Positions 9,318 through 18,630 of a stretch of 64,000 nt of DNA are shown here, piece after piece. Both the position numbers and the translations under genes were made by a program. The notes beneath the pieces are model-generated. The model saw only the letters and a list, made by a program, of their open reading frames with translations. It was not told the origin of the DNA and did no database searches. Within the stretch, counting starts at the first letter, position 1; each line of letters opens with the position of its first letter. The stretch is taken from contig CP073693.1 in the NCBI GenBank assembly GCA_018228645.1, forward strand, positions 992,001 through 1,056,000, read 5' to 3'. The stretch comes from Clostridiaceae bacterium Marseille-Q4143 (GTDB lineage: Bacteria > Bacillota > Clostridia > Lachnospirales > Lachnospiraceae).

Positions 9318-11593
9318 TACAGTGTCTTATGGCAGGTACGTGCGATAACATCCAGCTGCTGTTTCTTTGTCAGAGAAATGAATTTTACCGCATAACCGGA
9401 TACACGGATGGTAAAGTTCTGATACTCTTCCTTCTCCGGATGCTCCATGGCATCAATCAGTTTCTCTGTACCGAATACGTTTACATTCAGATGATGAGCA
9501 TCCTGCTCAAAGTATCCGTCCAGAATCTGAACCAGATTTTCCACTCTCTCGTTCTCACTGTGTCCCAGTGCATCCGGATTGATGGTCTGGGTATTGGAAA
9601 TACCGTCCAGTGCCCAGTGATACGGCAGTTTTGCAACAGAGTTCAGGGATGCCAGAAGGCCATTCTGCTCTGCTCCATAGGAAGGTGATGCTCCCGGAGC
9701 GAAGGAAGTAAATGCTTTACGTCCGTCCGGTGTTGCACCGGTAGCCTCTCCGTATACCACATTGGAGGTGATGGTAAGAATAGAGGTACTCGGTTTGGAA
9801 TCACGATAAGTATGACGACGGCGGATCTTGTCAAAGAAGGTTCTTAATAACCAGGTTGCCAACTCGTCTGCTCTCGGATCATCATTACCGTAACGCGGGA
9901 AGTCTCCCTCTATTTCAAAATCTTTGGTAATGCCTTCTTCATCGCGAATGATCTTTACTTTTGCATATTTGATCGCACTTAAGGAATCTACCACATGGGA
10001 GAATCCAGCAATACCGGTTGCGAAAGAACGCTCACAGTCATTATTGATGAGCGCCATCTCAGCAGCCTCATAATAATATTTATCATGCATGTAATGGATC
10101 AGATTCAGTACATTCACATAAATGTCAGCCAGCCAGTCCATCCACCAGTCAAATTTCTCGATTACTTCGTCGTAATCTGCATATTCGGAGGTGATACGCT
10201 CCATCTTCGGTCCGCACTGGATTCTGTGTTTTTCATCAAAACCGCCGTTGAATGCATAGAGCAGAGTCTTCGCAAGGTTTGCACGTGCTCCGAACAGCTG
10301 AATCTCCTGTCCAGTTTTCGTTGCAGATACACAGCAGCAGATGGAATAGTCATCGCCCCACTCCGGTTTCATAACTTCATCGTTCTCATACTGGATAGAG
10401 CTGGTGTCAACAGAAATCTTTGCTGCGTATTTCTTAAAGCTGTTCGGAAGGCTCGGGCTGTACAGTACTGTCAGGTTCGGCTCCGGGCTCGGTCCCATAT
10501 TCTCCAGAGTATGAAGGAAACGGTAATCGTTCTTGGTTACCATATGTCTTCCATCCAGACTGGTTCCACCAACTTCCAGAGTAACCCAGGTCGGGTCACC
10601 GGAGAAGAGCTGATTATACTCCGGAATACGGGCAAATTTTACCATGCGGAACTTCATGGTCATATGGTCAATGAGCTCCTGTGCCTCTGCCTCAGTTAAA
10701 GTACCGTTCTCAAGGTCTCTCTGAATATAAATATCAAGGAAAGTGGAGATACGTCCTACGGACATGGCTGCACCGTTCTGGGTTTTTACTGCTGCCAGAT
10801 ATCCAAAATACAGCCACTGTACTGCTTCTTTTGCATTTTTTGCCGGTCTGGAAATATCATAACCGTAGATCTTCGCCATCTCTTTCATCTCGTTCAGAGC
10901 TTTCAGCTGCTGGCTGATCTCTTCTCTCATGCGGATGACATCATCATACATATTTCCGCAGCCCGCACGGTAATGAGCCACTTTCTTGGCTTCGATCAGA
11001 CGGTCAATTCCATAGAGGGCTACACGGCGATAATCGCCGACGATACGTCCCCGTCCGTAAGTATCCGGCAGACCGGTTACTACATGGGTCTTTCTTGCCA
11101 GACGCATTTCCGGGGTATAAGCTCCGAATACCGCATCATTATGGGTCGTCACATACGTCGTGAAGATCTTTTTCAGTTCCGGGTTAATCTCATAACCATA
11201 GGTCTCTGCTGCCTTGGTAGCCATTTTGATACCGCCATAGGGCATAAATGCTCTCTTTAATGGCTTATCTGTCTGCAGTCCTACGATCTGCTCCAGGTCT
11301 TTCATCTCTTCGTTAATGTAACCCGGGCCATACGCGGTCAGACCGGAGACAACTTCTGTCTCGCATTCCAGTACGCCGCCTTTTTCCCGTTCCATCTTCT
11401 GAAGCTTCTGCACTTCATTCCATAATTTCGTGGTAGACTCGGTCGGTTCTGCTAAAAAGGACTCGTCTCCGTCATAGGGGGTGTAGTTTTTCTGGATGAA
11501 ATCACGTACATTGATCTCTTCCTGCCACATTTCGCCACGGAAACCGTCCCAGGCTCCCTGACTGTCAAATTTTCCCGGTTTTGTCATCGGCAT
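9317..11593 (-). CDS. pflB: Formate C-acetyltransferase (pyruvate formate-lyase)
   Basis: A 758-residue glycyl-radical enzyme that splits pyruvate with CoA into acetyl-CoA and formate in the cytoplasm. The active-site cysteines are in [10 protein letters not shown] near residue 419, and the radical glycine is Gly733 in RVSGYAV near the C terminus. Length and motifs match true PFL rather than the diol-dehydratase or choline-lyase relatives. It starts 27 bases after ttdB on the same strand with a GGAGG site, so it is probably cotranscribed with the tartrate genes. Oxaloacetate from tartrate can be decarboxylated to pyruvate, the substrate of this enzyme. Confidence 0.96.
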   Translation of the reverse strand: MPMTKPGKFDSQGAWDGFRGEMWQEEINVRDFIQKNYTPYDGDESFLAEPTESTTKLWNEVQKLQKMEREKGGVLECETEVVSGLTAYGPGYINEEMKDLEQIVGLQTDKPLKRAFMPYGGIKMATKAAETYGYEINPELKKIFTTYVTTHNDAVFGAYTPEMRLARKTHVVTGLPDTYGRGRIVGDYRRVALYGIDRLIEAKKVAHYRAGCGNMYDDVIRMREEISQQLKALNEMKEMAKIYGYDISRPAKNAKEAVQWLYFGYLAAVKTQNGAAMSVGRISTFLDIYIQRDLENGTLTEAEAQELIDHMTMKFRMVKFARIPEYNQLFSGDPTWVTLEVGGTSLDGRHMVTKNDYRFLHTLENMGPSPEPNLTVLYSPSLPNSFKKYAAKISVDTSSIQYENDEVMKPEWGDDYSICCCVSATKTGQEIQLFGARANLAKTLLYAFNGGFDEKHRIQCGPKMERITSEYADYDEVIEKFDWWMDWLADIYVNVLNLIHYMHDKYYYEAAEMALINNDCERSFATGIAGFSHVVDSLSAIKYAKVKIIRDEEGITKDFEIEGDFPRYGNDDPRADELATWLLRTFFDKIRRRHTYRDSKPSTSILTITSNVVYGEATGATPDGRKAFTSFAPGASPSYGAEQNGLLASLNSVAKLPYHWALDGISNTQTINPDALGHSENERVENLVQILDGYFEQDAHHLNVNVFGTEKLIDAMEHPEKEEYQNFTIRVSGYAVKFISLTKKQQLDVIARTCHKTL

Positions 11594-11620
11594 CGTCGGT
11601 GTTCCTCCATATTATCAGAA

Positions 11621-12253
11621 TTATTTAATAAATTTTACTTCCGGATAGATTGCTTTCTTTGCTTCTTCTTTTCTCTCATTGAAAGCTACTTTGTTCTCCT
11701 CGAACAGGTTACGTCCCTGTGCATCGATAGATACGATCAGCGGACCAAATTCTTTGACTTCGTTGCACCATAAAGTCTCCGGCATACCAAGCTCATCCCA
11801 GTGATGCTCTTTGATCTTTACTACCTCTGTAGCTGCAACGACTGCACAGCCTGCCGGGAATACACAGTGGATTGCGCCAAACTCTTTGCAGGCACGCTCG
11901 GTGTTCGGACCCATTCCGCCTTTTCCGACGATGACTCTGACACCGGTCAGTTTGGTAAACTCATATTCAAATTTCTCCATACGCATGGAAGTGGTCGGTC
12001 CTACGGAAACCATTTCATAATCATCCTCAGTTCCCTCGATCTTACGAACGATCGGGCCTGCATGGAAAATAGCTTTGTCTTTGATATCATACGGAAGCTC
12101 TCTTCCGTACTCTACCAGACGACGGTGTGCCACGTCACGGCAGGTCATCAGATCGCCGTCCAGCCATACGATGTCACCGATTTTAATATCTTTCAGATCC
12201 TCTGCGCTTACCGGTGTAACGAGAACTTTTTTATCTCCTCTAATTTCAATCAT
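11621..12253 (-). CDS. ttdB: L(+)-tartrate dehydratase beta subunit
   Basis: A 210-residue small subunit of an iron-sulfur class I hydro-lyase. The segments [32 protein letters not shown] and [11 protein letters not shown] follow those of E. coli TtdB closely by memory; KGGMGPNTE and FPAGCAV are also kept. Together with the alpha subunit it dehydrates L-tartrate to oxaloacetate. The two-subunit class I fumarases are the alternative, and the family cannot be separated with certainty without alignment, but the length and flanking transporter/LysR arrangement favour tartrate. It starts 15 bases after ttdA. Confidence 0.8.
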   Translation of the reverse strand: MIEIRGDKKVLVTPVSAEDLKDIKIGDIVWLDGDLMTCRDVAHRRLVEYGRELPYDIKDKAIFHAGPIVRKIEGTEDDYEMVSVGPTTSMRMEKFEYEFTKLTGVRVIVGKGGMGPNTERACKEFGAIHCVFPAGCAVVAATEVVKIKEHHWDELGMPETLWCNEVKEFGPLIVSIDAQGRNLFEENKVAFNERKEEAKKAIYPEVKFIK

Positions 12254-12268
12254 GATTTTTACCTCCGC

Positions 12269-13174
12269 TTATGCATTGAATTTCCAGGTGGAATGAGTAT
12301 CACAGGTTACAGACAGATCTGCATTTACAACCAGATGTCCGCGACGATGAGACCAGCATCCTACGTTTACGGCAACACCGATAGTAGACGGATGACGTGC
12401 GGTATTCTCAATATTTACGCCCATAACGGAATATTTTCCGCCCATACCCTGCGGTCCAAGGCCAATTTTGTTGATTCCGTCTTCCAGAAGTTTCTCCATC
12501 TTTGCTGCATTTGCATTGTCATTGTGAGATCCGATCGGACGCATCAATGCTTTCTTGGAATTGAGTGCTGCAGTCTCTACGGAGGTACCAACACCTACAC
12601 CTACCAGCAGCGGAGGACAAGCATTCAGTCCATAAGTAGTCATCTGATCCAGTACAAAATCAGTGATTCCTTCATATCCTGCACCCGGCATCAGAACCAT
12701 GGCTTTTCCCGGAAGCGTACATCCACCGCCTGCCATATATGCATAGATCTCACATTTGTCACTGTTCGGTACGATATCCCACCATACGGTCGGAGTTCCT
12801 TTACCAACATTTTTCTTAGTATTGTACTCATCAAAAGTTTCTACAGAGTTGTGTCTTAACGGAGTTGCGAAAGTAGCCTGTACAACAGCCTCTTTCAGAA
12901 GTCCTTCCAGCTCGTTGATGTACGGGAAGTTGGTTCCGCATTTCAGCCAGAACTGAAGAACACCGGTATCCTGGCAGCTCGGTCTGTTGAGTTCTACAGC
13001 CAGACCCTGGTTTTTGGTCATGGTCTCATAGAGAACCTTCGGAAGTGCAGCAGTTTCCTGAGAGCCAAGCTCCTCCAGTTTCTTTACTACATCATCCGGT
13101 AATTTTTTTCCGATATGGCCTACGAAATCAGCTACCATATCTGTTAACTGTTTTACTCCATTTTCCTTAGTCAT
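12269..13174 (-). CDS. ttdA: L(+)-tartrate dehydratase alpha subunit
   Basis: A 301-residue catalytic subunit, the same length class as E. coli TtdA (about 303). Family segments include NRPSCQDTG (cluster cysteine), ATPLRHNSVETFDE, YMAGGGCTLPGK (cluster cysteine), NACPPLLVGVGVGTSVETAA (cluster cysteine) and RHPSTIGVAVNVGCWSHRRG. The three spaced cysteines would hold the [4Fe-4S] cluster that removes water from tartrate. A two-subunit fumarase is the alternative. It is preceded by an AGGAGG site and lies 40 bases after the transporter gene. Confidence 0.82.
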   Translation of the reverse strand: MTKENGVKQLTDMVADFVGHIGKKLPDDVVKKLEELGSQETAALPKVLYETMTKNQGLAVELNRPSCQDTGVLQFWLKCGTNFPYINELEGLLKEAVVQATFATPLRHNSVETFDEYNTKKNVGKGTPTVWWDIVPNSDKCEIYAYMAGGGCTLPGKAMVLMPGAGYEGITDFVLDQMTTYGLNACPPLLVGVGVGTSVETAALNSKKALMRPIGSHNDNANAAKMEKLLEDGINKIGLGPQGMGGKYSVMGVNIENTARHPSTIGVAVNVGCWSHRRGHLVVNADLSVTCDTHSTWKFNA

Positions 13175-13214
13175 TTTTATTACCTCCTGGTATTTATGAA
13201 TTAAATTAACGTGC

Positions 13215-14480
13215 TTACGGATAGAACGGGAACAGGATCGGCAAGAGAACCATGCAGACTACAAAGGATACCAGAATCAGTGGTAATCCGGATTTTACAT
13301 AGTCATTGAATTTATATCCGCCAAGTCCTACTACCATAGTGTTCGCCGGCATGCCGATCGGAGTCGCATATGCACAGGAACCTGCAATAACGGTTGCGAT
13401 AACAACTGCTCGCGGATCCGCTCCCAGACTGTTTGCCAGTGATACAGCAATCGGTACCATCAGAGCCGTCGTTGCTGTGTTGGACATGAAGTTAGTCAGT
13501 GCACAGGTTACAATGAAGATTACCAACAGCAGAATAAGCGGATTCGGATTTGCACCCAGAAGGCCTACAATCTTGTCTGCAACCAGGACACCTGCTCCTG
13601 TCGTATCCAGTGCTTTTGCCAGAGCAAGAGAACCACCGAACAGAAGAACCACTTTCAAGTCAATGGACTTCAATGCTTCTTTTTCAGAGATAACTCCGGT
13701 TAACACCAGTATGATTGCTCCAATGCAGGCTGATACCTGAATACTGATACCGATCTCTTTTTCAAAGATCATTGCTAAAATTACAAGAATCAATACAATC
13801 AGAGATACTTCCTGTTTCCACTTCGGTACATTACTGAAATCTTTCTGATCTCCTACTTCCTCTGTCACTGCATTCTTTCCATCCGGAAGGAAACGGTATC
13901 CGATGAAAGCAAAGTAAAGAATTCCAAGGATCAGCATCGGAACTCCTACCGGAGCATACATAAAGAAGCTGGTGGACAATCCCATCTCCTGAAGTGCATT
14001 CACACCCATGAGATTTCCCGGTGCGCCAATAATGGAAAGATTTCCACCAAGTGCTGCTGCAAATACCAGCGGCATCAGAAGGCGGCTTCTGGAATAACCA
14101 GACTCATCTGCGATTCCACAAACAACCGGAATCAATACTGCTGCCGTACCGGTATTGGATAAAAATCCAGACATGACACCTACGATCACCATAATCGCAA
14201 CAATTAACATTTTTTCTGTTTTGGCAAATTTAGTAACCAGTCCTCCGATTTTATTTGCCATTCCTGTTTCAAACAGTGCCTGTCCTACGACAAACATGCC
14301 AACACAGAGAATCACGTTGCTGTTTACATACTGTGCGAAAGTCGTCTGTGAATCAAGTACTCCGGTCAGTGTCAGACCAATGGCACAAATAGATGCGGTC
14401 AGACCCAGCGGAATTTTCTCGAGAATAAAGCTGATAACTGCAAATGCAAGAAACAGCAGAGTAATAGTTGTTTGAGACAT
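13215..14480 (-). CDS. SLC13/DASS-type carboxylate transporter
   Basis: A 421-residue membrane protein with about eleven hydrophobic segments. It carries the paired Ser-Asn-Thr motifs of divalent-anion/Na+ symporters, SNTGTAAVLIP and SNTATTALMVP, one in each half, which bind sodium and the substrate carboxylates. Being first in the operon with tartrate dehydratase, it most likely imports tartrate or exchanges it for a C4-dicarboxylate; this is inferred from position. It is not a close copy of E. coli TtdT, so I give no symbol. Confidence 0.85.
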   Translation of the reverse strand: MSQTTITLLFLAFAVISFILEKIPLGLTASICAIGLTLTGVLDSQTTFAQYVNSNVILCVGMFVVGQALFETGMANKIGGLVTKFAKTEKMLIVAIMVIVGVMSGFLSNTGTAAVLIPVVCGIADESGYSRSRLLMPLVFAAALGGNLSIIGAPGNLMGVNALQEMGLSTSFFMYAPVGVPMLILGILYFAFIGYRFLPDGKNAVTEEVGDQKDFSNVPKWKQEVSLIVLILVILAMIFEKEIGISIQVSACIGAIILVLTGVISEKEALKSIDLKVVLLFGGSLALAKALDTTGAGVLVADKIVGLLGANPNPLILLLVIFIVTCALTNFMSNTATTALMVPIAVSLANSLGADPRAVVIATVIAGSCAYATPIGMPANTMVVGLGGYKFNDYVKSGLPLILVSFVVCMVLLPILFPFYP

Positions 14481-14728
14481 TTATAATCCCCTTTCCCTCT
14501 GTAAAAAATAAATATACCTCTCTGAAAAGCGTCGGCCTACACATTTCATTTGTTAAGTTCATTATAATTTCCATTATTCATAAAAACAAATTGTTAGATT
14601 ATATGACCGTATAAAAAATTTTTATGAAGTCAAATTTGAAATACCCGTTTTATACATTTTTACTAGGATAATGAAAAAAAATATGTTATTTTATTAATAG
14701 GAAATAGCAGAAAGGAAGGACAGATACC
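14481..14728. promoter_or_regulatory. Divergent control region of the tartrate operon and its LysR gene
   Basis: The 248-base gap between the divergent transporter and LysR genes. On the minus strand a TATAAT -10 box lies at 14598-14603 without a good -35 box, as expected for an activator-dependent promoter. A palindrome of the form ATAAAAAATTTTTAT lies close by (about 14611-14625). LysR-type regulators usually bind AT-rich dyads in such gaps. The exact operator is not identified. Confidence 0.45.
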
Positions 14729-15622
14729 ATGACTTTGAATCAGCTGCGTTATTTCTGCACTGCAAGCCGCTGTCACAGTATCACAAAAGCCGCCGAAGAG
14801 CTCTACGTAACCCAGCCGACGGTCTCCACAGCCATTCGTGATCTGGAGATAGAATTTGGAATCAGTCTCTTTTATAGAAAAGGAAATCAGTTAATTCTGA
14901 CCGGCGAAGGTGAAACCCTTTATGAGAAAGCCAATTACATTCTGCAGTACTGTACAGAACTCCAGTCGGACTGTTTTGGATTATCCCGCAACAAACCTCC
15001 TATCCGAATCGGCATTCCTCCCATGCTCAGTACAGTATTCTTTCCTGAACTTCTGACTGCATTTCAGAAGGAATACCCGGATGTGCCGGTCATGCTGGAA
15101 GAATACGCTTCCGTTCGTGCCTGTAATCTCGTCCAGAACGACAGTCTGGATCTGGCACTGGTCAATATGGAGCAGTATAACATCGATAAATTCCATCATG
15201 CCCTGTTAGCAAATGACCAGGTAGTATTCTGTGTCAGCAAAGAACATCCTTTAGTCCGAAAAGAAGAAGCCACGATTCAGGATATGGCACAGCTACCCCT
15301 GATTTTCTTCAACGGAGACTCCGTCCAGAACCAGCTCCTGAAAATCCGGTTTGAACTGGAAGGTTTTACACCTCATGTTCTGATGCACAACAGTCAGATT
15401 TATACCACTCTGCAGTTTCTGAAAAATAGCAACTGCGGATGTTTTCTCTATTCCAGCATGACAGACAAATTTCCGGATATCGTGCAGCTTCCATTAAAAC
15501 CGCCGCTCTTTATTAAAATCGGTATGATTTGGAAAAAAGGAAAATATATCAGTAATGATATGCAGACTTTTTTGAATTTCACAAGAAAATATTATAAAGA
15601 TCACCCGTTGATTAAGGAATAA
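14729..15622 (+). CDS. LysR-type transcriptional regulator
   Basis: A 297-residue LysR protein. The N-terminal winged helix (LNQLRYFCTASRCHSITKAAEELYVTQPTVSTAIRDLE) is followed by the two-lobed substrate-binding domain from about residue 90. It is divergent from the transporter-ttdAB-pflBA operon, the same geometry as ttdR in E. coli, so it probably activates that operon in response to tartrate or a related acid. A terminator follows directly. Confidence 0.9.
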   Translation: MTLNQLRYFCTASRCHSITKAAEELYVTQPTVSTAIRDLEIEFGISLFYRKGNQLILTGEGETLYEKANYILQYCTELQSDCFGLSRNKPPIRIGIPPMLSTVFFPELLTAFQKEYPDVPVMLEEYASVRACNLVQNDSLDLALVNMEQYNIDKFHHALLANDQVVFCVSKEHPLVRKEEATIQDMAQLPLIFFNGDSVQNQLLKIRFELEGFTPHVLMHNSQIYTTLQFLKNSNCGCFLYSSMTDKFPDIVQLPLKPPLFIKIGMIWKKGKYISNDMQTFLNFTRKYYKDHPLIKE

Positions 15623-15660
15623 AAAAACCAGTCTCACACCCATGGAAAGACTGGTTTTTA
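15623..15660. terminator. Bidirectional terminator after the LysR gene
   Basis: A hairpin with arms AAAACCAGTCT and AGACTGGTTTT, flanked by A and T runs. It serves the LysR gene on the plus strand and the convergent small gene on the minus strand. Confidence 0.8.
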
Positions 15661-15667
15661 GTGCGCA

Positions 15668-15883
15668 TTATTCTATTTTTTCTAATTTATTATTTACACC
15701 AAAGCAAACTTTATCACCTTCATTGATGTTACGTTCATAGAGCATGGCATCTTCTACTTTTACAATCACTTCTTCTCTTGAAGAATTTGTAAGAGTCACT
15801 ATTGCCATGACTGGCATGTCTTCAAATCGTTCTTCACAACCGAAATCTAAATCTTCATCAATCCGTTTTACCGTATATATCAT
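15668..15883 (-). CDS. Small conserved-looking protein of unknown function
   Basis: A 71-residue acidic protein starting MIYTVKRIDED. I chose the ATG at 15883 over the one at 15904, because AAAGGTG lies about ten bases before the former while the latter has no ribosome site. The second half (VTLTNSSREEVIVKVEDAMLYERNINEGDKVCF) looks like a small beta-barrel of OB or SH3 type. It loosely recalls small CooT-like metal-binding proteins, but I do not recognise it and assign no function. Confidence 0.6.
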   Translation of the reverse strand: MIYTVKRIDEDLDFGCEERFEDMPVMAIVTLTNSSREEVIVKVEDAMLYERNINEGDKVCFGVNNKLEKIE

Positions 15884-16054
15884 CAAAAAATTACACCTTT
15901 CCATCTTTTGAAGAGGAGAATATCTATAGCTGAATTTATATTACCATAGAATGGTTTGTTGCTAAAGAGGTCTGTTTCATTATTATTTTACAGAATCATG
16001 ATTGCATATTTTACTTATCATCTTTATTATTTAAAAGGAAAGGAAAGAAAGGAA

Positions 16055-16897
16055 ATGACAAATAGTAGAAGATTTTCAAAATGTGTTGTGTCGCTCCTTC
16101 TGTTTCTGTTGTTTGAAGCAGTAGCAATCACACTATGGCTCACAAAAGGCAACCTGTTCTATCTGCTGAATTTCAGCTACATCGGAGTCTGCCTTGGGAT
16201 AGGAACAGCGCTCTTTACCGCCGGGAAACGATATGCCCGCCATTTCGTACAACTGGCAGTAGGAAACTATATGCTGCTGTATCTCGGCGTCATCTCTCGC
16301 GAGAATATGCAGATCGAAGGGTTCTGGTACTACCTGTTCCTCGGCGTATTTGAGGCGGCAACGATCCACTATGCAGTTGCAAAAATCTTTGGACCGCTGC
16401 TATTCGGGCGCGGCTGGTGCGGCTACGCCTGCTGGACGGCGATGTTGCTGGATTTTCTGCCTTATAAAAAGCCTCAGAAACCGCGGAAAGAAAAGCTGGG
16501 CGTTCTGCGCTATATAATGTTTACTCTGTCTCTGGCATTGGTGTCCGGGCTATTTTTGATGAAGACCGCACATCTGGAAAAAATCATGTTCTGGCTATTT
16601 CTCGCTGGAAATGTGTTTTACTACATCGCTGGCATCGTGTTGGCATTCGCCTTCAAGGATAATCGCGCGTTCTGCAAGTATCTCTGCCCCATCACGGTGT
16701 TCCTCAAGCCCATGAGCTATTTCTCCCTGCTGCGGGTCCATTGTGACGAGAGTAAATGTGTCCACTGTGGCAAATGTCTGCGGGTCTGTCCCATGAACGT
16801 GGAGATCAACAAGGAAACCCGCAAACGAAAAAATGGAACGGAGTGCATCCTCTGCTACGAATGTACACTGGTCTGCCCAACAAAAGCACTGCATTAA
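16055..16897 (+). CDS. NapH/MauN-like 4Fe-4S membrane protein
   Basis: A 280-residue polyferredoxin-type membrane protein. Several membrane helices carry the paired motifs GRGWCGYACW and CKYLCPI, each with a CX3C pattern as in NapH/NosR-like proteins. The C terminus holds two ferredoxin clusters (CVHCGKCLRVCPMN and CILCYECTLVCPTKAL). Such proteins pass electrons across or along the membrane to reductases or cofactor maturation systems. I chose ATG 16055 because a GAAAGGAA site directly precedes it; an earlier in-frame start (15956) has none. The neighbouring NifX-like gene fits an iron-sulfur or metal-cofactor context, but the redox partner is unknown. Confidence 0.82.
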   Translation: MTNSRRFSKCVVSLLLFLLFEAVAITLWLTKGNLFYLLNFSYIGVCLGIGTALFTAGKRYARHFVQLAVGNYMLLYLGVISRENMQIEGFWYYLFLGVFEAATIHYAVAKIFGPLLFGRGWCGYACWTAMLLDFLPYKKPQKPRKEKLGVLRYIMFTLSLALVSGLFLMKTAHLEKIMFWLFLAGNVFYYIAGIVLAFAFKDNRAFCKYLCPITVFLKPMSYFSLLRVHCDESKCVHCGKCLRVCPMNVEINKETRKRKNGTECILCYECTLVCPTKALH

Positions 16898-16941
16898 AAA
16901 ATAATAGTATGTAAATAAAATCGGGGTTTGGGAGAATAAAA

Positions 16942-17169
16942 ATGAGTGATATGATAAAATTTATAAACACTCAGAATCCGAGAATTGACCGTTTCCAGGC
17001 ACAAACAACTCAAATCGACTTAAAATTCCAGGCTATTCGCATTCAACAAGAAATACTTCATTCCCATGATGACAAAACCTTCATCATTTCTCCGAGGCTT
17101 CTTACTGCCATTTGCTTAATGGTATTTTATGGTGACAGTACATCACCAACAACACATTTAATCAAATAA
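16942..17169 (+). CDS. Doubtful small ORF
   Basis: A 75-codon frame after the Fe-S membrane gene with a GGGAG site before its ATG. The protein (MSDMIKFINTQNPRIDRFQAQ...) shows no domain and its C terminus looks noncoding. It might be a small real gene or a chance frame. Confidence 0.3.
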   Translation: MSDMIKFINTQNPRIDRFQAQTTQIDLKFQAIRIQQEILHSHDDKTFIISPRLLTAICLMVFYGDSTSPTTHLIK

Positions 17170-17173
17170 TACA

Positions 17174-17221
17174 AAAGGATGTATCACGATAATTCTTCCA
17201 TTACCTTGACACATCCTTTCG
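17174..17221 (-). terminator. Terminator of the DUF134/NifX gene
   Basis: Arms AAAGGATGT and ACATCCTTT enclose a loop of about 28 bases and are followed on the minus strand by a short T run. It lies just after the stop codon of the DUF134 gene. Confidence 0.55.
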
Positions 17222-17243
17222 TGCTAGCATAATTATATCCTTC

Positions 17244-18017
17244 CTAATGACAGCTGTGACTTCCACATCCATGCTCACCACATGTATGTTCTTCCCCATG
17301 GTTGTGCTCATGATGAGAACACTTCACATCCGGATTATAATCAAGTGTATCATTGATAAAAGCTTCTACTGCTTTATCTGCATCTCCTGAAACTCCTCCA
17401 AAAAGCTTAATGCCTGCTGCCGCTAACGCAGTCTGGGCGCCTCCTCCGATTCCTCCACAGATCAAAACATCGGCATTTAATGCATTAAGAACTCCTGCCA
17501 ATGCACCATGTCCGCTTCCATTCGTATCTACTACTTCTGAATGTACCACTTTTCCTTCCTCTACATCGTAGATCTTAAATGTCTCTGTGTGTCCAAAGTG
17601 CTGGAAAATCTGTCCATCTTCATATGTTACTGCTATTCTCATGATACCTTCTCCTTTTTCCACTGCATATTTTTGATAAAGTTCCTGCTCGTAACAGCCT
17701 CCAAGGCTGCAGTTACTGCTCTGACCATCACAGATTCTGAAATCCCCGCCCTCGATTCTGAGCGGATGTCCATCTATGAGTGCATCTGCTATTTTCTTCC
17801 TGGCAATCTCGTAAATCCGTTGAACCGTTGTTCTTGCGATCTGCATAGATACTGCGCACTGCTCCTGGCTATAACCGTTCTTGTCCATAAGACGAATTGT
17901 CTCGTACTCATCTACCGTCAGAACAATGGGTGTTTTTTTCTCAGTATCATCTGCCGGAAAGAATTCTAAAACATTCGGGAAATGGCAGACTTTCCTGCAT
18001 TTTACTGGTCTCGGCAT
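17244..18017 (-). CDS. DUF134 regulator fused to NifX/NifB-type metal-cofactor domain
   Basis: A 257-residue two-domain protein. Residues 1-95 are a DUF134 (sigma-70 region 4-like helix-turn-helix) domain with MPRPVKCRKVCHFPNVLEFFP and YETIRLMDKNGYSQEQCAVSM. Residues 125-230 form a dinitrogenase iron-molybdenum cofactor (NifX/NafY-like) domain with IAVTYEDGQIFQHFGHTETFKIYD and the GGIGGGAQTAL segment. The C terminus is rich in His and Cys (HHEHNHGEEHTCGEHGCGSHSCH), suited to metal binding. The family is often linked to iron-sulfur or corrinoid metabolism; nitrogen fixation is not implied. A promoter with a long inverted repeat lies just upstream, suggesting autoregulation. Confidence 0.85.
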   Translation of the reverse strand: MPRPVKCRKVCHFPNVLEFFPADDTEKKTPIVLTVDEYETIRLMDKNGYSQEQCAVSMQIARTTVQRIYEIARKKIADALIDGHPLRIEGGDFRICDGQSSNCSLGGCYEQELYQKYAVEKGEGIMRIAVTYEDGQIFQHFGHTETFKIYDVEEGKVVHSEVVDTNGSGHGALAGVLNALNADVLICGGIGGGAQTALAAAGIKLFGGVSGDADKAVEAFINDTLDYNPDVKCSHHEHNHGEEHTCGEHGCGSHSCH

Positions 18018-18044
18018 AAACTGCTCCTTTTTCGCTTTTCTTAT

Positions 18045-18098
18045 ATATTAGCTCCATAAAAGGCATATGTCAATAACTTTTTTTGACATATGCCTTTT
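18045..18098 (-). promoter_or_regulatory. Promoter with 16-bp inverted-repeat operator for the DUF134/NifX gene
   Basis: On the minus strand a TTGACA -35 box (18068-18073), 17 bases and a TAATAT -10 box (18045-18050). The -35 box is the inner end of a perfect 16-bp inverted repeat (18058-18073 with 18083-18098, spacing 9 bases). A repressor or the DUF134 protein itself could bind there. The repeat could also act as a terminator for the upstream minus-strand gene. Confidence 0.65.
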
Positions 18099-18333
18099 AC
18101 AAATCAGCTACTGTTCCTGCAGTGTATGTCCATCCACACGGAACACGGAATATCCAGAATAGTTTGATGGCTTCACGCAAGGATGATGCTCCGGCACCAA
18201 CTAAATATGTCTGAAATACCATATTCCCAAACATTGTAAGGAAAAATATCAAAAAGCCATATCGGAACCATTTTGAACTTATCCATCGCGGGGTTGGTTT
18301 ATTTCTTGAGCATTTTAAATCTCCACCAATCAA
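18097..18333 (-). CDS. Small membrane protein, possibly frameshifted at its start
   Basis: A 78-codon frame with one clear membrane segment (about residues 25-45) and a second weaker one; it ends at the inverted repeat. In this frame it must start at a TTG with a poor ribosome site. In the next frame GGTGGAG precedes an ATG that reads MLKK and stops; one extra A would give MLKRNKPTPRW and continue into the membrane protein. I therefore suspect a one-base deletion in an A run, in nature or in the assembly. I do not recognise the family. Confidence 0.5.
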   Translation of the reverse strand: MIGGDLKCSRNKPTPRWISSKWFRYGFLIFFLTMFGNMVFQTYLVGAGASSLREAIKLFWIFRVPCGWTYTAGTVADL

Positions 18334-18470
18334 TATCCTTTTGCTTCAAATGAAAACTGCTCCTGAACTTCGAGGCTTCGAGATGTTCAAAGAGCTGTTT
18401 ATACTATAGCCCATATTCTTTCCTCCGTTCTTTGTATTTCAGATCGTCATCTGGTTTTGGACAACAAAAA

Positions 18471-18512
18471 AGCGCCATACTCATCACCGGTACGGCAATG
18501 AGCTGACGCTAT
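18471..18512 (-). terminator. Terminator-like hairpin
   Basis: On the minus strand AGCG-TCA-CTCAT pairs with ATGAG-TGG-CGCT around a short loop and is followed by a run of six T. It could end a transcript coming from the right, now separated from its gene by the prophage. Confidence 0.6.
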
Positions 18513-18630
18513 ATTTTGAATCCATATTCTTTTGCAAAAGAAAAACAAATGAGAGATTGTTGTTGTGTTTTATGTCTCATTTGTCTATGATAATATTATC
18601 ACACCGTAAAACAGAAAAAAAGATTTTTAT

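Noticed and set aside
11801..12859. 352-codon open frame on the plus strand across ttdB and ttdA
   Set aside because: It is antisense to two well-conserved enzymes, rich in Cys/His/Ser and has no domain or ribosome site. It is a shadow of codon bias.
17244..18017. Nitrogen fixation gene
   Set aside because: The NifX-like domain is present, but no nif structural genes are near and the DUF134 fusion is common in organisms that do not fix nitrogen.
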